Assembly (NCBI GenBank): GCA_964251665.1
Contig: CAXUKO010000001.1
Coordinates: 600,799-664,798 of the forward strand
Length of the DNA: 64,000 nt
Source of the DNA: JBBQLG01 sp964251665
GTDB lineage: Bacteria > Bacteroidota > Bacteroidia > Cytophagales > Spirosomataceae
Reading direction: 5' to 3'
This document shows, in pieces, positions 7,425 to 15,518 of this stretch. Every line of letters begins with the position of its first letter. Positions within the stretch are counted from its first letter, which is position 1. The notes beneath the pieces were generated by a model, which worked only from the letters and a program-made list of their open reading frames with translations, did no database searches and was not told the DNA's origin. Both the position numbers and the translations under genes were made by a program.

Positions 7425-9101
7425 ATGCCAACTGATTCTCAAGTGCGGCTTGTTCGCCAACGGCTTCTCGCTGTTTTACTGCTTCTCGCTCATAGTTCAT
7501 TCCTTCAGGCTCAGACCGATTCGGTAACTGTCTCGGGTCGTATTCGTCATCTGACGCCCCGCCTTTATCGGGAATCGCCAACGGTCGTTATTACGACAAC
7601 CAACGTGTTGCAGGCCGGTCAGGAACTGGCGCACCCGGCGCAGTTGCAGCCCGACGGCTCGTTTCGGGTGGCGGTGCCGCTGATTTATCCGCAGGAAGAA
7701 ATGTATTTTAATGCGGCCCGGATCAGCACGGCTTTTCTGGCGTCGGCAGGGGAGTTAACCATTGATATCGACGCCGACTCGCTGTTTGTGTCGGCTGTAC
7801 CCTTTCGGTTTGGCGGAGTAAATGCACAGGTGAATCAGCAGTTTGCCCTGTATAAAAACTACGAAGCCCGCAATAAACCGAAGGTCGATGCGGCAGCCAT
7901 CAGTCAGCGGATTGGGACCCGTACTGATCGGAGTGCGTATGCCTACCTGATGGATACGTTCACCAAAACAATTCGTGACTTCTCGGCCACCCGCCCGGTA
8001 TACCCATTACTGACCCGCTGGCTGACATCAATTGCTCAATACGATGCCGCATCTTTTCTTTACGACCATGCCGCCGAAACCAGCCGGGTTTTAGACGCTG
8101 CCCTGACCGATTCACTTCGTCCGGCCGGGGATCGGCTCCTGACCACATCGCGTGCTACAGCTGTAAGCCGCTTTAGTAACTACGCCAGTGGCCGAACAAG
8201 TGTAACGCCGGAGCGGAATATTACCGTTAAGGAGTTGGTCGGTTTATTAAGTCGGTACGGGCGAAATCTGTCGGCGGCTGAACAGGAGCGGCTACTGACA
8301 ATTAGTCGCAAGGGAGGGGCTACGGGCACCGACATGCGGTTCCTGAACACCCTCATGGAACGCAATCCCATAATCCGCCGGTTGCTCCTCTTCGATGTGG
8401 CGATGCAAAAGGCACGCACTGAATTTGATAGCACGTCGGTCGATTATCTGGAAGGCAGTGCATTGGCTGCCAGTATGTTTATATCGCCACTTACAGAGCT
8501 ACCGCTGCTCCGGACTCACGTTCGGGCTATGATTGGCGACCCGTTCGTTTTGCGATCCGTGGATGATATATACAGTCGGCAGACCAAAGACAGCGTGGCC
8601 ATTCGTGACGCTGCCAGTCGGCTGGCCACGGGCGATTCTTTGCGTGGCTCAGTCGAGGTGGCGACTGGTATTTTTGCCCTGCGCAATACTACGGCTGGCG
8701 CAGGGCAGTTAATTAGCCGGGTGTTGCGTACGAATCCGGGCCGGGTGGTCTATGTACTGCGCTGGACACCGGGTGACCCGCAGAGTCAGGAACTGGTACA
8801 GGCGGCTCAGCGGCTGCGGGATACCTTCAGCAGTCGAGACCTGACGGTACTGTACATCGCTAACTCCGGCGTTAACCCGGATGTCTGGCTGGAGTCGGTA
8901 ATTCGGCAACAACTCAAAGGGGAGAATCTGTACCTGACCGATACACAGTGGAACGCTACTGATCTTACGCCATTGCCTCCATACGATGCCCCCGCTTACC
9001 TGTTTGGCAGTAATGGCAAACCACTGCGTAAAAATGCCGAACTACCAACGGACTATGCCAAACTGGTAGAGCAGATCGGGAAGTTAATAGACGGGAAATG
9101 A
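7425..9101 (+). CDS. Exported thioredoxin-fold protein lacking the CXXC site
   Basis: A 558-residue protein with a signal peptide ending FLQAQ. The first 110 residues look like the beta-sandwich (DUF4369-like) domain found at the front of many Bacteroidota TlpA/ResA-type proteins. A long helical middle follows. The last 130 residues have a thioredoxin-like layout: strand RVVYVLRW, helix, strand LTVLYIA, and a cis-proline-like PPYDAPAYLFGSNG. Where TlpA has WCxxC this protein has RWTPGDPQS, so no redox cysteines remain. A non-redox structural or binding role is inferred. Confidence 0.7.
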   Translation: MPTDSQVRLVRQRLLAVLLLLAHSSFLQAQTDSVTVSGRIRHLTPRLYRESPTVVITTTNVLQAGQELAHPAQLQPDGSFRVAVPLIYPQEEMYFNAARISTAFLASAGELTIDIDADSLFVSAVPFRFGGVNAQVNQQFALYKNYEARNKPKVDAAAISQRIGTRTDRSAYAYLMDTFTKTIRDFSATRPVYPLLTRWLTSIAQYDAASFLYDHAAETSRVLDAALTDSLRPAGDRLLTTSRATAVSRFSNYASGRTSVTPERNITVKELVGLLSRYGRNLSAAEQERLLTISRKGGATGTDMRFLNTLMERNPIIRRLLLFDVAMQKARTEFDSTSVDYLEGSALAASMFISPLTELPLLRTHVRAMIGDPFVLRSVDDIYSRQTKDSVAIRDAASRLATGDSLRGSVEVATGIFALRNTTAGAGQLISRVLRTNPGRVVYVLRWTPGDPQSQELVQAAQRLRDTFSSRDLTVLYIANSGVNPDVWLESVIRQQLKGENLYLTDTQWNATDLTPLPPYDAPAYLFGSNGKPLRKNAELPTDYAKLVEQIGKLIDGK

Positions 9102-9150
9102 GGAAGATAGCCTGGCCGGGAGTTCGAGGCAAAAACTGGCAGAGACTGTT

Positions 9151-9158
9151 TATTTTTG
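9151..9158 (+). promoter_or_regulatory. -7 promoter box before the Doc-type antitoxin
   Basis: TATTTTTG matches TAnnTTTG exactly and ends 17 bases before the antitoxin ATG. No clear -33 TTG is seen at the usual distance. Confidence 0.45.
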
Positions 9159-9174
9159 TAAAAACACGCTGACC

Positions 9175-9372
9175 ATGACGACGCAGGAGAAAGAAGAGGT
9201 TAAGCAAGTCCTTCGGGAAGTAATCCGGGAGGGTAAAACGTTCTTTAAGGAGATTTTACGGGAAATACTTGACGAATCCGTAGCAATAGAACCCGACAGA
9301 CAGGCGAAAGTAGATGCAATAATCCGGCGGGATTTTGAGCGTTACAAAAACGTATTCAAAGCACTTGCCTGA
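9175..9372 (+). CDS. Antitoxin-like protein of a Doc-type pair
   Basis: A 65-residue, highly charged helical protein (REVIREGKTFFKEILREILDE and RDFERYKNVFKALA are visible elements) whose stop TGA overlaps the ATG of a Doc-like frame. The small size, the overlap and the partner make it the presumed antitoxin. It has no recognisable Phd/YefM DNA-binding region, so the family is uncertain. The frame is intact whereas the toxin downstream is not. Confidence 0.6.
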   Translation: MTTQEKEEVKQVLREVIREGKTFFKEILREILDESVAIEPDRQAKVDAIIRRDFERYKNVFKALA

Positions 9373-9775
9373 TGGAATATTTGCAGAAAGGCGATGTTAC
9401 TCGAATTAACTCATTGACAATTGAAGATGTGGGCGGCAATTTTGTTCCGCCCTAAAACTTTTTGCACGAAGAGAATTTAGACTACCTACTGGAGGCCGTA
9501 CAGGCAGAGATGTTTGGTGAGCCCCTATATCCTGAAATTCATCAGAAGGCAGGCGTGGCGTTTACCTATTTAACATCATTTGCAACCACATCTTTCAGGA
9601 TGGAAATAATTGCACAGGTCTCGAAGCTGCTTTATTATTTCTGCAATTGAATAATCATGATCTTGTCGTCGATGATGAGGTATTGACAAACTTTATTCTC
9701 GCCGTTGCTTCGGCCGAACATACGCTTGATTCCGTGCAGGACTGGCTTAAAAATCATATTGAGGCTCTGCCGTAG
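9372..9775 (+). pseudogene. Doc/Fic-type toxin, inactivated by a stop, a frameshift and motif loss
   Basis: The frame starts MEYLQKGDVTRINSLT, meets an in-frame TAA at 9453-9455, then continues with NFLHEENLDYLLEAVQAEMF and YPEIHQKAGV. Between about 9558 and 9575 the frame shifts, and the rest reads LFNIICNHIFQDGNNCTG and ends near VQDWLKNHIEALP. In Doc proteins the active site is HxFxDGNKRTA; here lysine, arginine and alanine are replaced (DGNNCTG), so the site itself is also degraded. Doc normally phosphorylates elongation factor Tu. This copy must be non-functional. Confidence 0.82.
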
Positions 9776-9781
9776 TATGCC

Positions 9782-9839
9782 ACTCATTTAGACACAAAAC
9801 GCCGGGCTGTTCAGCCCGGCGTTTTGTGTCTAAATGAGT
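9782..9839. terminator. Perfect 28-base palindromic hairpin between doc remnant and katA
   Basis: Arms 9782-9809 and 9812-9839 are exact reverse complements with a two-base loop. The inner core acacaaaacgccgggctg is nearly shared with the hairpin at 18803-18862, while the outer ten bases differ. The right arm ends at the first base of the katA stop codon on the minus strand. It can serve as a terminator in both directions; runs of T or A inside the stem (aaaacg/cgtttt) support this. Confidence 0.8.
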
Positions 9840-11095
9840 CAATAAGCTTGTCTATGGTGCCCCATCATTGAACTCAGCGACGCCATATCAACGCCCAGGC
9901 CCTGCGCAACAGCCATGCCCAGCGTCAGGTCAACGCGGAACCAGTGGCACAACTGCAGATTGATGATCCGGTCGCGGGTTGGACCACTGATGCCGCTCAT
10001 GGCACCCACGATGTTGGCAATCAGAAGTCGGCGCTGCCCGACGGTCATGACGTTGCGGTACAGGTTGCCCGGCTGACTGTAATGATCATTCTCCAGGATG
10101 TCGGCCGCACCGTCCACATTATCGGGCGGGTAGCCAATACCATCTACCAGGTAAGCCGAAGAAAAGGCCGATTGCTCAACGCGGACGAAGTGCTTGTCGG
10201 GGTTCTCGTTCAGTTCCATCACGCCTACATCAATCAGCGGATAAGCAGCGTGCGGCCATACTTTGGTCAGATCGAAGGGGTTGTACCCGTATGTTTTAGC
10301 GTCAGTCTCCGGCATTACTTGCACTTTCAGGTTCCATCGGGGAAATTCGCCGTTGCCGATGGCTTCGCGCAGGTCACGCTGCGAAAAATCCAGGTCGTTC
10401 GGGCTCATTTCAGCGGCTTCGGCATTGGAAAAGTTTTTGATGCCCTGTGCTGTTTTAAAGTGGAATTTCACCCAGAACCGCTCGCCATCGGCGTTAATGA
10501 ACGAAAAGGTATGCGATCCGTACCCGTTCATGTGGCGGCAGCCGTAGGGCACCCCCCGATCCGACATCAGGATCGTTAGCTGATGCAAACTTTCCGGGTT
10601 CAGGCTCCAGTAATCCCACTGCACCGTGGCCGACCCGTAGTTAGTATACAGGTCATGCTTCTGGCTAAAATCGCCGGAATTTTTCGAGTCTTTCGTGAAG
10701 GATACCGGCGTATTGCTGCCAACCAGATCCCAGTTTCCATCTTCTGTGTAGAACGTTACGGCAAATTCACGGGGATTACGCTCCGTATTGGCCGAGCCTT
10801 TTTCGCTACCAACGGTCGAGAAACGGGCAAATAGTTTGGTTTGCCTGCCGACCTCGTTAAAGAGCCTGGCGCGGGTATAAGCCGAGATGTCGTGCGTTAC
10901 CGTAAACGTACCATAAGCCCCCGACCTGTTGGCGTGAACGGCCCGCTCCGAAACGCGCTCTCGGTTGCCGTGCGCCATTTTTTCGTGTAAATTATAATCC
11001 TGCACCAGCGGCCCGTGCGGGCCAACGCTCATCGGGTTCTCATTTTCGGCAAACGACTGCCCCGACGCGGTGGTAAGTTTTTTCGACTCTTCCAT
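9839..11095 (-). CDS. Catalase-family protein lacking the heme-ligand segment
   Basis: A 418-residue protein with clear clade-3-like catalase sequence. The distal histidine lies in ERAVHANRSGAYGTFTVTHD, FARFSTV follows, the distal asparagine lies in DLVGSNTPVSF, and SLHQLTILMSDRGVP, INADGERFWVKFHFK and YNPFDLTKVWPHAAYPL are present. Full-length enzymes are near 480-500 residues. The run after SAFSSAYLVDGIGYPPD jumps directly to VDGAADILENDHYSQPGNLY, omitting about 75 residues that normally hold RLFSYGDxxRYR, whose tyrosine is the proximal heme ligand. The frame stays open across the gap. It may be an inactive or altered catalase. Confidence 0.85.
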   Translation of the reverse strand: MEESKKLTTASGQSFAENENPMSVGPHGPLVQDYNLHEKMAHGNRERVSERAVHANRSGAYGTFTVTHDISAYTRARLFNEVGRQTKLFARFSTVGSEKGSANTERNPREFAVTFYTEDGNWDLVGSNTPVSFTKDSKNSGDFSQKHDLYTNYGSATVQWDYWSLNPESLHQLTILMSDRGVPYGCRHMNGYGSHTFSFINADGERFWVKFHFKTAQGIKNFSNAEAAEMSPNDLDFSQRDLREAIGNGEFPRWNLKVQVMPETDAKTYGYNPFDLTKVWPHAAYPLIDVGVMELNENPDKHFVRVEQSAFSSAYLVDGIGYPPDNVDGAADILENDHYSQPGNLYRNVMTVGQRRLLIANIVGAMSGISGPTRDRIINLQLCHWFRVDLTLGMAVAQGLGVDMASLSSMMGHHRQAY

Positions 11096-11292
11096 ATTGA
11101 ATAAAATGGGACGTTTAGGCTTCCTGAACCGGGACCAGGTAGTAACGGCTTGTTTACGAGGCCAATGATAGCACCGTTATCAGTAGCAGTCAAATTGATT
11201 TCACGGGTCAAAGCAGGCTTTCGTGATACGTCAAAAATAAACTATCAGACCGCAATCTCGTTCATAGTATACTACTCAATAACATAAGTGCC

Positions 11293-11595
11293 ATGGATAA
11301 GCTACAGAAGTTTGAATTAATGAATAAAATCGTTCGTGAACTGGAAGATCTCCAAAACAGCCAGACGGCCCTGATTACGAAGATTGGTCATATTGAAGTT
11401 GATAACATGAACGGGCTGAATGACAGTTACCTGGAGAAAAACCTGGGTGAGATGCATGGAAAAATAGCCGAAAATGTAGACTCAATCACCGAGATTTTTG
11501 CTCACTTCGAAACGCAGCGTGACCAGTATGCCCAGCAAAATGGGGCCGCTATTGCAGCCGCAGAAGCCGCAGCCGCTGTTGAGGCTGCAAAATAA
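11293..11595 (+). CDS. Small coiled-coil hypothetical protein
   Basis: A 100-residue soluble protein, helix-rich, with heptad-like patterns in the first 75 residues (LQKFELMNKIVRELEDLQ, then YLEKNLGEMHGKIAENVDSI) and a low-complexity alanine-rich tail (AAAEAAAAVEAA). No family recognised. It lies alone, diverging from katA and converging on the aldo/keto reductase, and its stop codon overlaps the first bases of a large hairpin. Confidence 0.65.
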   Translation: MDKLQKFELMNKIVRELEDLQNSQTALITKIGHIEVDNMNGLNDSYLEKNLGEMHGKIAENVDSITEIFAHFETQRDQYAQQNGAAIAAAEAAAAVEAAK

Positions 11596-11667
11596 AAACG
11601 CCGGGTTGAAGCCCGGCGAACCAAAAAATACAGATTGATTTGCGCCGGGCCTGAACCCGGCGTTTTT
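11594..11667. terminator. Double hairpin filling the gap between two convergent stops
   Basis: Arms 11594-11618 and 11643-11667 are 25-base inverted copies with a few central differences. Each arm is also a hairpin on its own (cgccggg facing cccggcg). The left arm begins inside the stop codon of the small coiled-coil gene and the right arm ends at the first base of the reductase stop. AAAAA and TTTTT flanks make it a likely terminator for both genes. Confidence 0.8.
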
Positions 11668-12662
11668 CATTTCAGAATGGTTTCAATTGCAGCCAATTCA
11701 TCGGTACTAAACTGGAGGTTATCCAAGCTTTTCAACGAATCCTGGAGTTGCTCGGGCTTGCTGGCACCGATCAGGACTGACGTGATGCGCGGGTCTTTCA
11801 ACAACCACGACAGCGCCATTTGGGCCAGTGTCTGACCCCGTTGCTGTGCCAGGTCGTTCAACTGCCGAATTATGCCCAGCTTCTCATCCGTCAACTGATC
11901 TTCGGGCAGTGAGCTATTCGATTTGGCTGCTCTGGAGTCGGCCGGTACGCCTTTCAGGTATTTATCCGTCAGCAAACCCTGCGCCAGCGGAGAGAACGGA
12001 ATACAGCCGATACCTTCTTTCTCCAGCAAATCCAGCAGGCCGCCTTCTACCCATCGTTCCAGCATCGAGTATTTAGGCTGGTGAATCAGGCAGGGCGTGC
12101 CCAGATCGCGCAGAATAGCAATGGCTTTGGCCGCTTCTTCGGCCCGATAATTCGACAGGCCAACGTACAACGCCTTGCCCTGCCGTACAATCTGATCCAG
12201 TGCCATCATGCTTTCTTCCACGGGCGTGTCCGGGTCGGGGCGGTGGTGGTAGAAGATATCGACGTACTCCAGCCGCATCCGCTTCAGGCTTTGATCCAGG
12301 CTGGAAATCAGGTATTTACGGGAGCCGAAATCGCCGTACGGGCCGTCCCACATGGTGTAGCCCGCTTTGGACGAGATGACAAGCTCGTCGCGATAGCCGT
12401 GGAAATCTTCGTGCAGGATGCGGCCGAAATTCTCCTCGGCTGACCCCGGTGGGGGTCCATAGTTGTTGGCCAAATCGAAATGGGTGATGCCCCGGTCGAA
12501 GGCCAGCCGCAGAATGTTGCGCGAGTTTTCAAGGACATTAACATCACCGAAATTTTGCCACAGGCCGAGCGAAATGGCTGGCAGCAGCAAGCCACTCCGG
12601 CCACTGCGCCGGTAAGGCATCTGGGAGGAGGAATAACGATCCGGGTTTGGGGTATACGACAT
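11667..12662 (-). CDS. Aldo/keto reductase, YghZ/GpR-like
   Basis: A 331-residue (alpha/beta)8-barrel NADPH-dependent oxidoreductase. The catalytic tyrosine lies in HFDLANNYGPPPGSAEENFG, the lysine in YRDELVISSKAGY and the histidine in DIFYHHRPDPDTP. The nucleotide-binding end has LIGASKPEQLQDSLKSLD. The start MSYTPNPDRYSSSQMPYRR and the GPPPGSAE loop match the E. coli YghZ type, which reduces L-glyceraldehyde 3-phosphate and methylglyoxal. The physiological substrate here is not known. It is monocistronic. Confidence 0.9.
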   Translation of the reverse strand: MSYTPNPDRYSSSQMPYRRSGRSGLLLPAISLGLWQNFGDVNVLENSRNILRLAFDRGITHFDLANNYGPPPGSAEENFGRILHEDFHGYRDELVISSKAGYTMWDGPYGDFGSRKYLISSLDQSLKRMRLEYVDIFYHHRPDPDTPVEESMMALDQIVRQGKALYVGLSNYRAEEAAKAIAILRDLGTPCLIHQPKYSMLERWVEGGLLDLLEKEGIGCIPFSPLAQGLLTDKYLKGVPADSRAAKSNSSLPEDQLTDEKLGIIRQLNDLAQQRGQTLAQMALSWLLKDPRITSVLIGASKPEQLQDSLKSLDNLQFSTDELAAIETILK

Positions 12663-12753
12663 AGAAAGACTGATTAATGAAACACGTTTTACTAAGATGT
12701 AACGGTTGTGCCGGGGAGAAGTTTAGTCGTTTGGGTAGTTGCCTGAGGGCTGA

Positions 12754-15345
12754 CTATGGTGCCGGATACAGTAACCGACTCGCCCGGAACGGCCCATCAG
12801 CCGCCTGCAGCAGTTTGGCCTTTAACCGAGGGTTGTAGGTAGGCCGGTCGGCCAGAAACTGACGAACCAACTGCCCGGTTCCGGGCGTCTGGTAGCTATT
12901 CAGTGTGGATCGTAACCAGGATTCGGGAAAGAAAATGTCGCCCGTTCGCTGAATCTCCTCCAGTAAGGCCAGGCTTTGCGGCAGGTACTGCGCCGATGTT
13001 TCGGCGCGCAGTGGATGGTGCAGATAACTCAGCGCGGCCGTTACCCAGGCTTCGTGTTCGCGGTTGGTGGCATTGGAGAGCGACGTGAAAAACGCGTCGC
13101 GCTCTGCAACTGTACCGGATAGGGCGGGCATCATAAACTGAAGCCGTTTTTGCCGGTCGGGGTTCTTGATGCGGGTTAGCTGTCGCTGTAAAATAGCGTC
13201 GGCAGGATAGTCGCGTACGGCTAAGGCCAGGGCCAGGGCGGTGTAATCATCTTCGGTGAGCGTTACGCCAGCGGGGGCTTTCTGTGTCTCCCAGATGGTA
13301 TATAACCGCTGCCGGGCTTCGGGACTGTTGGCTATGTTCTGATACAACCGGAAAAGCAGTTTTTTCTTGCCGGGAGCCGTTTCTGTTTCCATTGCCCGCC
13401 AGGCATCCTGCTCAACGGCGGTCGCCAGAGCCGGGCGTTTCTCCGGTTGAGTGAACTGCCAGACAATATCGGCTAACTGGTTGGTTAGCAGGCGCAGGTT
13501 TAATTCTTCTGGTTCAGTTGCCAGCAATGGGCGGTACGCAGCTGCTAACTGCGCCGGACTAACGACCTTACCGGCCAGCATATTTTCGTACAGCGTGATG
13601 TAGGCAGCGGCCCGCGTTACCGGATTTTTTAGCGTAACTAAGTGAGTGAGCATGGCCGTATCGACCGGAAACAGGCCATAGCCTTGCCCCGATGCGTTGA
13701 AAACAACGAATAGGGGAGCCGCCTTACCTTCCGCTTTGGGTAAAACCACCTGTGATTGTGTCATGTTGACCGTCAGTTCTTCTACGCGGTCAGCATACAC
13801 CAGCGCCACCTCAAAGCCCTGTGGCCATAGCCGGTTTGACCCATCTTCGCCCCGTTGGGACACGCTGAAACGGCTGATCTTACCGGCTTTCGTGTCGAGT
13901 TGATACGAGAACGCCGGGCGGCCGGTTTCGTTAACCCAAACGCGGTTCCAGGTTTGCAGGTTAACGGGCGTATAGTCGTCCAGGATGGTAATCAGGTCGT
14001 TCCAGGTGGCGTTTCCCAGCGCGTACTTTTTGAGATAAACCCGTAAGCCGTCGCGGAGGGCTGTTTTTCCTATAAGCCGCTCCAACTGCCGCATCATAAT
14101 TGGCGCTTTGTGGTAGATGATGCCCCCGTAGAGTGTACCTGCTTCCTGTAAATTCCCGAGGGGCTGACCAATTGGGTTGGCACCCTCGGTACGGTCAACG
14201 GCGTAAGCCTGCGGAAAATGATCGACTACGAACTGAAGGTCATAATTCCCGCCGGGCATCGACGTTTCGGTGACTTTATCGGCCATGAAATTGGCGAACA
14301 CTTCTTTCAGCCACACATCATTGAACCAGCGCATCGTCACCAGATCGCCGAACCACATATGGGCCGTTTCGTGGGCAATCAGATTGGCTCGTCCCAGTTT
14401 TTGATCGCGGGTGGCCCCGGCATCCAGAAATAGACTTGAAGAGCGATATTGAATAGCGCCGACATGCTCCATGCCGCCGTATTGAAAATCGGGAATAGCG
14501 GCAAAATCGAACTTCTGGAATGGGTACGGAAGCTGGGTATAGTCTTCCAGAAATTTCAGTGCGTCGCCGTGAATGGTAAAAATCGGGTCCAGACTGAGCC
14601 GGAGTTTAGTCGTGTCCGTCTCCCGGTGCAAAAACTGCATGGGACGCCCATTTACAGTGCGTGAAACGGGCGTGAACTTACCCGCTACGAACGAGAACAG
14701 ATAGGTACTGATGGTATCGGAGGGCAGAAAATGAATCGTTTTTCGCTCGCCCGTCAGGCTCGAATCGCGCATGGGGGCATTGGTGATGGCGTGCCAGTCG
14801 GCCGGAACCGTCAGCGATACCTGAAACGACGCTTTCAGATCGGGCTGGTCGAAACAGGGAAATACCGTGCGGGCGCGGTCAGGGACGAGCAGGGTATAGA
14901 GATACTCATCATTGCGGTTCAGCGAGAGGTTTCCGGCTATGAACGTTAGTGAAATCGTGTTTTTTTCGGGCGTCAACGCGGTCGGCGGAATGAGAATATG
15001 CTCATCCTGAAAAGCAATCGGAATGGACACGCCGTTGGCTGAAACATTCTGTAAATGAGTAGGTTCTTCCTTGAAATCAAGTTGTAGCGGAGCCTCGTTC
15101 TGGTGCCAGTAAAACGAAATAGTTTCCGACGCTGGAATTGATTGTGATTTCTGGGCTGGAATGTCGAAATTCAGTGCATACGCCAATTGACTGATGGCCT
15201 GCTTTCGGGCTATCGCCAGCGTTTGCGACACACCCGTTTCGACTGGCAGCGGGGAAACCGGCAGCGGACGACGGCTACACGACAGGATAAGGTAAAGTAG
15301 TGCCAAACAACCGTAACGGGCAATTCTGAAAGAGTTTACAACCAT
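12754..15345 (-). CDS. M1-family aminopeptidase, lipoprotein
   Basis: An 863-residue zinc aminopeptidase. The N terminus is a lipoprotein signal with the lipobox LILSC, so the mature protein is anchored in the envelope. A GAMEN-like GGMEHVGAIQY at about residue 290 binds the peptide N terminus; HETAHMWFGD at about 325 and WLKEVFANFM supply the zinc ligands and catalytic glutamate (HEXXH-X18-E). Layout and size follow the PepN/ERAP type, with a long helical C-terminal domain. The 15345 start is preferred because the upstream 15 residues break the signal peptide. It probably trims peptides outside the cytoplasm. Confidence 0.92.
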   Translation of the reverse strand: MVVNSFRIARYGCLALLYLILSCSRRPLPVSPLPVETGVSQTLAIARKQAISQLAYALNFDIPAQKSQSIPASETISFYWHQNEAPLQLDFKEEPTHLQNVSANGVSIPIAFQDEHILIPPTALTPEKNTISLTFIAGNLSLNRNDEYLYTLLVPDRARTVFPCFDQPDLKASFQVSLTVPADWHAITNAPMRDSSLTGERKTIHFLPSDTISTYLFSFVAGKFTPVSRTVNGRPMQFLHRETDTTKLRLSLDPIFTIHGDALKFLEDYTQLPYPFQKFDFAAIPDFQYGGMEHVGAIQYRSSSLFLDAGATRDQKLGRANLIAHETAHMWFGDLVTMRWFNDVWLKEVFANFMADKVTETSMPGGNYDLQFVVDHFPQAYAVDRTEGANPIGQPLGNLQEAGTLYGGIIYHKAPIMMRQLERLIGKTALRDGLRVYLKKYALGNATWNDLITILDDYTPVNLQTWNRVWVNETGRPAFSYQLDTKAGKISRFSVSQRGEDGSNRLWPQGFEVALVYADRVEELTVNMTQSQVVLPKAEGKAAPLFVVFNASGQGYGLFPVDTAMLTHLVTLKNPVTRAAAYITLYENMLAGKVVSPAQLAAAYRPLLATEPEELNLRLLTNQLADIVWQFTQPEKRPALATAVEQDAWRAMETETAPGKKKLLFRLYQNIANSPEARQRLYTIWETQKAPAGVTLTEDDYTALALALAVRDYPADAILQRQLTRIKNPDRQKRLQFMMPALSGTVAERDAFFTSLSNATNREHEAWVTAALSYLHHPLRAETSAQYLPQSLALLEEIQRTGDIFFPESWLRSTLNSYQTPGTGQLVRQFLADRPTYNPRLKAKLLQAADGPFRASRLLYPAP

Positions 15346-15518
15346 TGTGTTGATAAATATCCGGTTCGTAGTATAATTCCGACAGCCCAATGCCAGTCGG
15401 TAGCCATTGTATCAGCCCATGACTTCAGTCGTGGGTAACGTAAACGTGGGGCGGTGGGCTAAGCATAGTGCATCAGGAGAAAATAGGAATTAACGTCAGA
15501 GTAAAAGTAACGCGCAAT

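Noticed and set aside
9944..10579. Long open frame opposite the catalase gene
   Set aside because: Composition is that of an antisense shadow, and the catalase frame on the other strand is unambiguous.
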